Shown: in pieces, positions 59,104 through 64,000 of the stretch
How positions within the stretch are numbered: the stretch's first letter is position 1
How the letters are laid out: each line of letters starts with the position of its first letter
Assembly: GCA_963782465.1 (NCBI GenBank)
Contig: CAWAJR010000001.1
Location: 62,001-126,000 of the forward strand
Length of the DNA stretch: 64,000 nt
From: JAODBJ01 sp963782465
Lineage (GTDB): Bacteria > Actinomycetota > Acidimicrobiia > IMCC26256 > PALSA-610
Direction: 5' to 3'
The notes under the pieces: generated by a model
The model's database searches: none
Seen by the model: the letters and a program-made list of their open reading frames with translations, nothing else
What the model was told of the DNA's origin: nothing
Position numbers and translations under genes: made by a program

Positions 59104-62100
59104 TTACGGCGCGGCCGCGAAGGTGGCGATTCCCGCGGCCCAGTACATCGCCGTCGGAATGCCCGCGGCGAAGGTCTGGGGATCGGTCGTGGGGGCAACC
59201 AGGTAGCCGGTCACGACGCTGGTGATCGGTCCTGTGCTCGTCTGCTGAGGCTGCACCGTGTAGCCCGGCGACGTGACCGTGATCGTCTCGGCGTTCGCGT
59301 GGCCGGCGACGAAGCCCACGACCAATTCGTTCGTTCCGGTCGGCGTCACCGGCCCGGCGGCCGGCCCGGTGCTCGTATTCGACGCCCCGGCGAAGCTGTC
59401 GAGCGGGCTCGCAGTGGCGACGCCGGAGAACTCCTGCACGCCGAATGCCATCGATACGGCTGTGCCGATGTGCACGGTGACGTTCGTGACCGGTGCCGCG
59501 TTTGCCGAGTACCACATCTCGCCGTCGGAGTTGTGGCCCGACGTGTCGAAGGCGGCGATGCGCGTCCACTGGTTGCCGGCGGAGTCGGTCACCGAAGTGA
59601 TGTGGTTCGTCGCGCCCGTGTACACGCTGGCGGAGACGACGAGCAGGTTGCCCGCCGTCGTGGCCGTCGGGAACGTCGCGGTGAGCGAAGTTGCCGCTGC
59701 GCTCTCGGTCGCGCCGGTCGCCTGCACGAGACGGGGGCCGTTGAACGGGGGGTTCACCGTGAGGGTGAGTGGAACGCTGTGGGTCGCGGTCGTGCCGGTG
59801 CCGGTCACGGTGACCGTCGACGTACCGACGGGCGTCGACGTCGACGTCGTGATGGTGAGGGTGGAACTGTTCCCGGCGGTGACGGTGGCGGGGGAGAAGC
59901 TCGCCGTCGCGCCGGCCGGCAGACCGGACGCGGTCAGGGTGACGTTCTGCGCGGCTCCGCCCGAGACCGCGGTCGTGATCGTGGTGTTCGACCCATCACC
60001 CGCGTTCACCGTGACGGTGTCGGGAGACGCAGCGATCGAGAAGTCGGTGTTCGCGACGGCTTTGAACAGCGCGACGCCGGCCGCCCAATGCATCGACGAC
60101 GCGAAACTGCCGCCGAACTCCTGCGCGCCGGTTGACCGCAACGCCTGGTAGCCGGTCACGACCGAAACGATGTTCGGTGTGGTCGTCGTCTGTTGGGGCT
60201 GCGTCGTGAACCCGGGCGTGAGGTTGCCGATCGCCTGGTCCTTGCTGTGCCCGGCGACGAAGCCGACCGCGAGATCGTTGGCCGCCGTCGGTGTGACCGT
60301 GCCCGACGTCGCGACCTTGCTCGAACCCGCACTCCCGATCGACGCGTCGAGCGGTTGCGCGGTGCCGAGGCCGGCGAACTCCTGCACCGTGAGCGCCACG
60401 GCCGGCGCCTTCGTCGCAACGGTGACGGCGCTCACCGACGCCGCGTTGGCGACGAACCACATCTCGCCATCCGAGTTCGTGCCCGGAACCGCATAGGCGC
60501 CCACCTTGCTCCAGGTGTTCCGCCCGTCGGTGACGCCTGTGATCGGTTTCGTCGTCCCCGTGTAGACGGAGGCCGAGAGCACGAGCAGGTCACCCGGAAG
60601 AGTCGGGGCCGGGAGAGTGACGGTGAGCGACGACGAACTGGCCGACTGCACAAGGCTCGGGACCGTGCCGAGCGCGGGGGTCGTGACGGGTACGGAAGTG
60701 CTCGGCGACGACGTGTTGCCGGCGCCGTCGACCGCGTCGATCGTGTACTGGTAGGTCGTGCTCGGTGCGACGCTCGTATCGGTGAAGGTCGTCGACGGCG
60801 CGTCGACCGAACCGACGTTGACCCCGTCGCGCAAGATGTCGTAGCGCGTGACGCCGACGTTGTCGGTGGCCGCAGTCCACGACACGTCGACTTCGTTCGG
60901 TGCCGGCGCCGTCGCGGCCGGTTGCGTCGGTGGGGTCGGCGCGGTCGTGTCGATCGTCCAGGTCGCGGTGGCCGGGCTCGGGTCGGTGCCGGTGCTGTCG
61001 GTAGAGGCGACGGTGAAGGTGTGCGGCCCGGGGTTCAACCCTGCGTAAGAGATTGGGCTCGTGCAGGCGGCGGGCGTCACGCCGTCGAGGCTGCACGCGA
61101 AGGTCGCCGAAGAGCTCGTCGAGTGGAAGGTGAACGTTGCGGTCGTTGCCGGCGTGTACGTCGCGGGTGCCGAGTCGATGAGCGTGTTCGGCGTGACCGG
61201 GAAGTCGTAGGTCTGGACGTCGAAGGTGTTGCCGTTCTCATCGGTCGGCGTGACCGTGACGGTCGAACCCGACACCGTCACCTTCAAGAAGTGGAACACC
61301 TTCGTCGGAGATGTCGGTGGTGGTGCCGCGCCGCACGCTGAACCCTTGCTCTTCGACGGAGACCAACCAATGGCGTACGCGTCGTAGGCATGGCAATGCC
61401 CCATCGGCTCGAGCGTCCCGCCGCCGCCGCCGGTGACATAGGTCACCGGCATGTTGGGCCCGCTCGGGGTGTTGCGTTCGTAGATGTGCGCGTGCCCGTT
61501 GAACACCATCTTCACGTCGTACTGGGCGAGCAGTCCTTCGAGGTTCGACGCGCCCTCTAGGAAGGTGTCCGACGGTTGGGTGTTGTTGTCGGAGTAGAAC
61601 GGATAGTGCGAGAAGACGAACTTCAAACCGGTGGGGTGGGCGCGGAGGTCGTTCAGCAACCACTCGTACTCCGGCGTTCCGGGTGCGAAGTGCGCGGCTG
61701 CGTCGTTCGCGTACGGGCTCGCGTTGCCGCCGTTCGTGTCGCCCCACGCCGAGTCGAGCATGTAGAAGCGGGCCGGGCCGGCGTCGAACGCGTACCACTC
61801 GCTGCCGTAGTTCGCCGACGAGCTCCCGTTGACGCAGCAGTAGACGTCGTTCTGGTAGCGACCGCCGGAACTCGAGACGGCGACGTCCTGGGTCCACGTG
61901 GTGATGTCGGTATGCGTGGTGCCGCTCAGACCGTGGTTCCCTGCGGCAGTGAAGATCGGGATCGTGCTCGAGGGCACGGTCCAGAACGTGGGCCCGAAGA
62001 TCGCGCTGGTGTTCGAACCGTGCTGCTGGAGATCGCCGTAGTTGGTCTGGCTACCCGACGGGTACCCGTTGTCGCCGACGGTGATCGCGAAGCGAGCGCC

Positions 62101-62652
62101 ACTTGCGGCGACTTGTGAGAACAAGTTCGTCTGGTCGGCACTGTTCCCGCTGCTGTCGACCTGGCCCCAGTCGCCGAAGACATCGAACGAGAAGGGCGTC
62201 GGGTCGCCCGAAGGCACCTGCGTGACGAACCGGGGTGAGGAGTTCGCGGCCAGGAGGTCGGTGGTGCCGAGGAGTGACCGGTAGCAGTAGGTCCCTTGCG
62301 CCGGGAGCGTCAGCGATGCTTTCCACTGGTACTCGAGCACCGTCCCGACCGTGATCGACGTGCGGGTGGGGGTTTCCGAGTTCGAGAGCGTGCACGTGTT
62401 CCCGGTGACGGCACCCCACGAGAGCGATCCCGTCGACGCGGAGCGGTCGGTCGCCCAGTTCACGGCGACATGCAGTCCGACGAGGTCGGTGAGGTACGGC
62501 GCGCGCGTCAGGTGCGGGTCGTACGGTGCGTTCGCGCCGGCGGGCGGCGCGAGCGCCATGCAACCGGCGAGCACGACGATCGCGCACAAGGCGCCGACAC
62601 CACCGCGAAGGAGGCGTGCACCGCGCGTCGTCCGTGAGATCCGCCCCACCAT
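59104..62652 (-). CDS. Secreted purple-acid-phosphatase-like metallophosphatase, multidomain
   Basis: 1182-residue exported protein. The signal VGALCAIVVLAGC could be a lipobox. An N-terminal FN3-like domain (TRAPYLTDLVGLHVAVNWAT) precedes the calcineurin-like core. Metal motifs are in order: DVFGDWGQ, TVGDNGYP, AAGNHGLSG, FVFSHYPFY and NGHAHIYER. C-terminal parts include Ig-like and FN3 domains and two copies of a roughly 160-residue beta domain (LVLSASVYTGTTKPITGVTD and LVVSASVYTGATNHITSVTD) separated by another Ig-like domain. It would hydrolyse phosphate esters outside the cell, in keeping with the phosphate-uptake island elsewhere in the window. No link in regulation is shown. Confidence 0.88.
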   Translation of the reverse strand: MVGRISRTTRGARLLRGGVGALCAIVVLAGCMALAPPAGANAPYDPHLTRAPYLTDLVGLHVAVNWATDRSASTGSLSWGAVTGNTCTLSNSETPTRTSITVGTVLEYQWKASLTLPAQGTYCYRSLLGTTDLLAANSSPRFVTQVPSGDPTPFSFDVFGDWGQVDSSGNSADQTNLFSQVAASGARFAITVGDNGYPSGSQTNYGDLQQHGSNTSAIFGPTFWTVPSSTIPIFTAAGNHGLSGTTHTDITTWTQDVAVSSSGGRYQNDVYCCVNGSSSANYGSEWYAFDAGPARFYMLDSAWGDTNGGNASPYANDAAAHFAPGTPEYEWLLNDLRAHPTGLKFVFSHYPFYSDNNTQPSDTFLEGASNLEGLLAQYDVKMVFNGHAHIYERNTPSGPNMPVTYVTGGGGGTLEPMGHCHAYDAYAIGWSPSKSKGSACGAAPPPTSPTKVFHFLKVTVSGSTVTVTPTDENGNTFDVQTYDFPVTPNTLIDSAPATYTPATTATFTFHSTSSSATFACSLDGVTPAACTSPISYAGLNPGPHTFTVASTDSTGTDPSPATATWTIDTTAPTPPTQPAATAPAPNEVDVSWTAATDNVGVTRYDILRDGVNVGSVDAPSTTFTDTSVAPSTTYQYTIDAVDGAGNTSSPSTSVPVTTPALGTVPSLVQSASSSSLTVTLPAPTLPGDLLVLSASVYTGTTKPITGVTDGRNTWSKVGAYAVPGTNSDGEMWFVANAASVSAVTVATKAPAVALTVQEFAGLGTAQPLDASIGSAGSSKVATSGTVTPTAANDLAVGFVAGHSKDQAIGNLTPGFTTQPQQTTTTPNIVSVVTGYQALRSTGAQEFGGSFASSMHWAAGVALFKAVANTDFSIAASPDTVTVNAGDGSNTTITTAVSGGAAQNVTLTASGLPAGATASFSPATVTAGNSSTLTITTSTSTPVGTSTVTVTGTGTTATHSVPLTLTVNPPFNGPRLVQATGATESAAATSLTATFPTATTAGNLLVVSASVYTGATNHITSVTDSAGNQWTRIAAFDTSGHNSDGEMWYSANAAPVTNVTVHIGTAVSMAFGVQEFSGVATASPLDSFAGASNTSTGPAAGPVTPTGTNELVVGFVAGHANAETITVTSPGYTVQPQQTSTGPITSVVTGYLVAPTTDPQTFAAGIPTAMYWAAGIATFAAAP

Positions 62653-62784
62653 CCTGGCTCCAACCGTCTCGACCCGCAGTCCAAGCTATGACGTTGGTAT
62701 CCCGCTGTCTACGACGAAGTTGTGAACCGGTGAACACCGCACGAATAATGACAGTCTGATGGCGTGCACGCGTAAGGCCTCGCG

Positions 62785-63693
62785 ATGACGGCGATCCCCG
62801 TGTTCCGCCGGGCGCCCCAGCGATCGATGCGCGTGGGCCTGGTCGGACTGTCGGGCATCGTGACGAACGAGATCGCGCTGGCCATCCTGGTGAGCGGTTT
62901 CGGCGCCCCGTACCTCGCGGGCGCGTTCATCGCCACCCAGTACTCGACGTTGTGGAACTTCGCATTGGGCGAAGTGGCCGGCCCGCCCGACGAGGGTTGG
63001 GGTGCGGGTTCGTGGCGTCGCTACGCACCGCACCTCACCGTGAACACGGCCGCGCTGGTCATCCGGCTCCCGGTCCTCGCGTTGTTGGTGAGTGGGCTCG
63101 GTTGGAACTACCTGGTCGCCAACGTCGCGTCACTCGCCGTCGTCATCGCGATCCGCCTCGTGTTCGCCGATCGGCTCTGGCCGGTGCGAACCGCCACCGC
63201 ACTCGACCCGGTTGTGCTCGACGTCCGTCTGCCGGCCGGGCGAAACCTGCTCGCAACCGTGGTGGGGCGGGTGTCGGGTGGCGGTGCTCGCATCTACCGG
63301 TTCATCCGGTTCAGCATGGTCGGAGCGTCCGGCATTCTCGTCAACGAAACGGCACTGGCGATCATGGTGCGTGGCTTCGGGCTCCACTACGTCGTCGGGG
63401 TGCTGCTGGCCACCGAGTTCTCGACGTTCTGGAACTTCTGCCTGCTCGAAGCGTGGGCCTTCAAGCAGCACTCGCACCGGAACCGGCGCTGGCAGCGCTA
63501 CGGGATGCTCGTCGTGGTCAACAACGTTGCGAACGTGCTCACCCTGCCGTTGCTCATCGTGTGCACGAGCGTCCTCGGCATCAACTATCTCATCAGCAAC
63601 TTCTTCACCTTGGTGGTCGTGATCATCGGGCGCTTCGCGCTCGCCGATTGGATCTGGTCGCCGGCCGAGCCGGCGCGTCGCGGCGCCGAGTGA
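62785..63693 (+). CDS. Tandem GtrA-like membrane protein
   Basis: 302-residue membrane protein made of two GtrA-like domains. Copy 1 begins MRVGLVGLSGIVTNEIALAI and continues FIATQYSTLWNFALGE. Copy 2 begins RFSMVGASGILVNETALAIM and continues LLATEFSTFWNFCLLE. Each has about four helices. GtrA proteins are usually single domains of about 130 residues that flip polyprenyl-linked sugars in cell-wall or O-antigen decoration. Here a fusion supplies the equivalent of a dimer. It is divergent from the metallophosphatase gene. Confidence 0.87.
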   Translation: MTAIPVFRRAPQRSMRVGLVGLSGIVTNEIALAILVSGFGAPYLAGAFIATQYSTLWNFALGEVAGPPDEGWGAGSWRRYAPHLTVNTAALVIRLPVLALLVSGLGWNYLVANVASLAVVIAIRLVFADRLWPVRTATALDPVVLDVRLPAGRNLLATVVGRVSGGGARIYRFIRFSMVGASGILVNETALAIMVRGFGLHYVVGVLLATEFSTFWNFCLLEAWAFKQHSHRNRRWQRYGMLVVVNNVANVLTLPLLIVCTSVLGINYLISNFFTLVVVIIGRFALADWIWSPAEPARRGAE

Positions 63694-63851
63694 AGCACGC
63701 AATTCGGTCTGTATGCACGACGCATTGACCGGTCACCGGTAAAATGCATGTGAACGGACGATGATGGTTGTCGATGTTTAAGCGATAGCGCTTCCGGTCG
63801 ATGATCAATTGTGCGGGACCCCCTGACGCCTGAGGTGGGAGCTGCGAGACC

Positions 63852-64000
63852 ATGACGCGTGACCGGAACGAGTCGGCACCCAACCGATCCGCCGGCACAT
63901 CGGTCGACTCCCAGCCGGGCCCGGTCACCAGCCCCACGATCTACGACGCCGTCGCGTTGCTCCTTCGGGACCGGGGCTGGGCCAAAGGAACACCTCGGCG
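63852..64000 (+). CDS. Partial gene running off the window
   Basis: Only the first 49 residues are visible. The start is hydrophilic (MTRDRNESAPNRSAG) and leads into ISO-like helical text TIYDAVALLLRDRGWAKGT. It is too short to assign. ATG 63852 follows a GGTGGGAG element about 12 bases upstream. The 158 bp before it contain small palindromes (ACCGGTCACCGGT near 63730) but nothing I can name. Confidence 0.5.
   Translation, partial: MTRDRNESAPNRSAGTSVDSQPGPVTSPTIYDAVALLLRDRGWAKGTPR

Noticed and set aside
1..64000. CRISPR arrays, insertion sequences, prophage or rRNA genes
   Set aside because: I saw no regularly spaced repeats, transposase or integrase genes, phage structural genes or rRNA sequence. 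The HNH protein belongs to a chromosomal multi-copy family and is not evidence of a mobile element by itself.

Overview
This is a GC-rich actinobacterial chromosome segment, most likely from an uncultured member of class Acidimicrobiia. The lineage call is an inference from gene content: DUF3499, DUF3151, DUF3090 and SCO1664 family genes, a SigK/RskA-type sigma and anti-sigma pair, a mycothiol-type arsenate reductase, GerW, DUF222-HNH, and secreted proteins built of GYW..DGGVF.FGDA repeats. No rRNA, CRISPR array, IS element or prophage is visible. One tRNA gene (Ser, CGA) is present.

Layout. 0-11 kb: a secreted Thr/Pro-rich protein, an ECF sigma and anti-sigma pair, an MBL-Rieske protein, a VOC protein, two DUF3499 paralogues, homoserine kinase with an SDR, an M20 peptidase, GerW and a CrtI-like oxidoreductase. 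11.4-12.8 kb: a secreted repeat and transglycosylase-like protein behind a structured leader. 12.8-23.2 kb: a phosphate-uptake island with a pstC-pstA-pstB-pstS operon (pstS last, PstB with a proline-rich N-terminal extension). Divergent from it are a large membrane-anchored PstS-like protein coupled to a sortase-fold protein that lacks both the catalytic His and Cys, a third PstS-like protein and a lipoprotein. 23-31 kb: a UbiB-type kinase, two convergent arsenic-type modules (arsR-aqpS-arsC, and a thioredoxin/permease/arsR operon), an NTF2-like protein, Fpg, pirin and a ferredoxin. 31-45 kb: secreted repeat proteins, lgt, a MacB-like exporter, purE, a CoA-disulfide-reductase-like enzyme, a NatAB-like exporter, gmd and a conserved DUF3151/phosphatase/DUF3090/SCO1664 group. 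45-56 kb: a fatty-acyl-AMP ligase, signalling proteins, an FrhB-like protein, a copper module (copZ-csoR divergent from copA), metF, an HNH protein and tRNA-Ser. 56-64 kb: tadA, a large lipoprotein, two membrane proteins, a 1182-residue metallophosphatase and a double GtrA protein; the last gene runs off the window.

The phosphate island is the best candidate for an undescribed system. It combines a complete ABC importer, three solute-binding-type proteins (two with a C-terminal membrane anchor) and a translationally coupled catalytically dead sortase-like protein.

Sequence quality: seven single-base frameshifts (anti-sigma, MBL-Rieske, CrtI-like, pstS, PstS-like, purE, metF) and one 14-bp tandem duplication interrupt otherwise normal genes, including housekeeping ones. 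In the first six single-base cases and for the duplication, repairing the indel gives a whole number of codons with a family-typical product; in metF a single-base repair does so too, but the exact change is less certain. Consensus or assembly error is the most likely explanation, so these are annotated as single genes rather than as pseudogenes.
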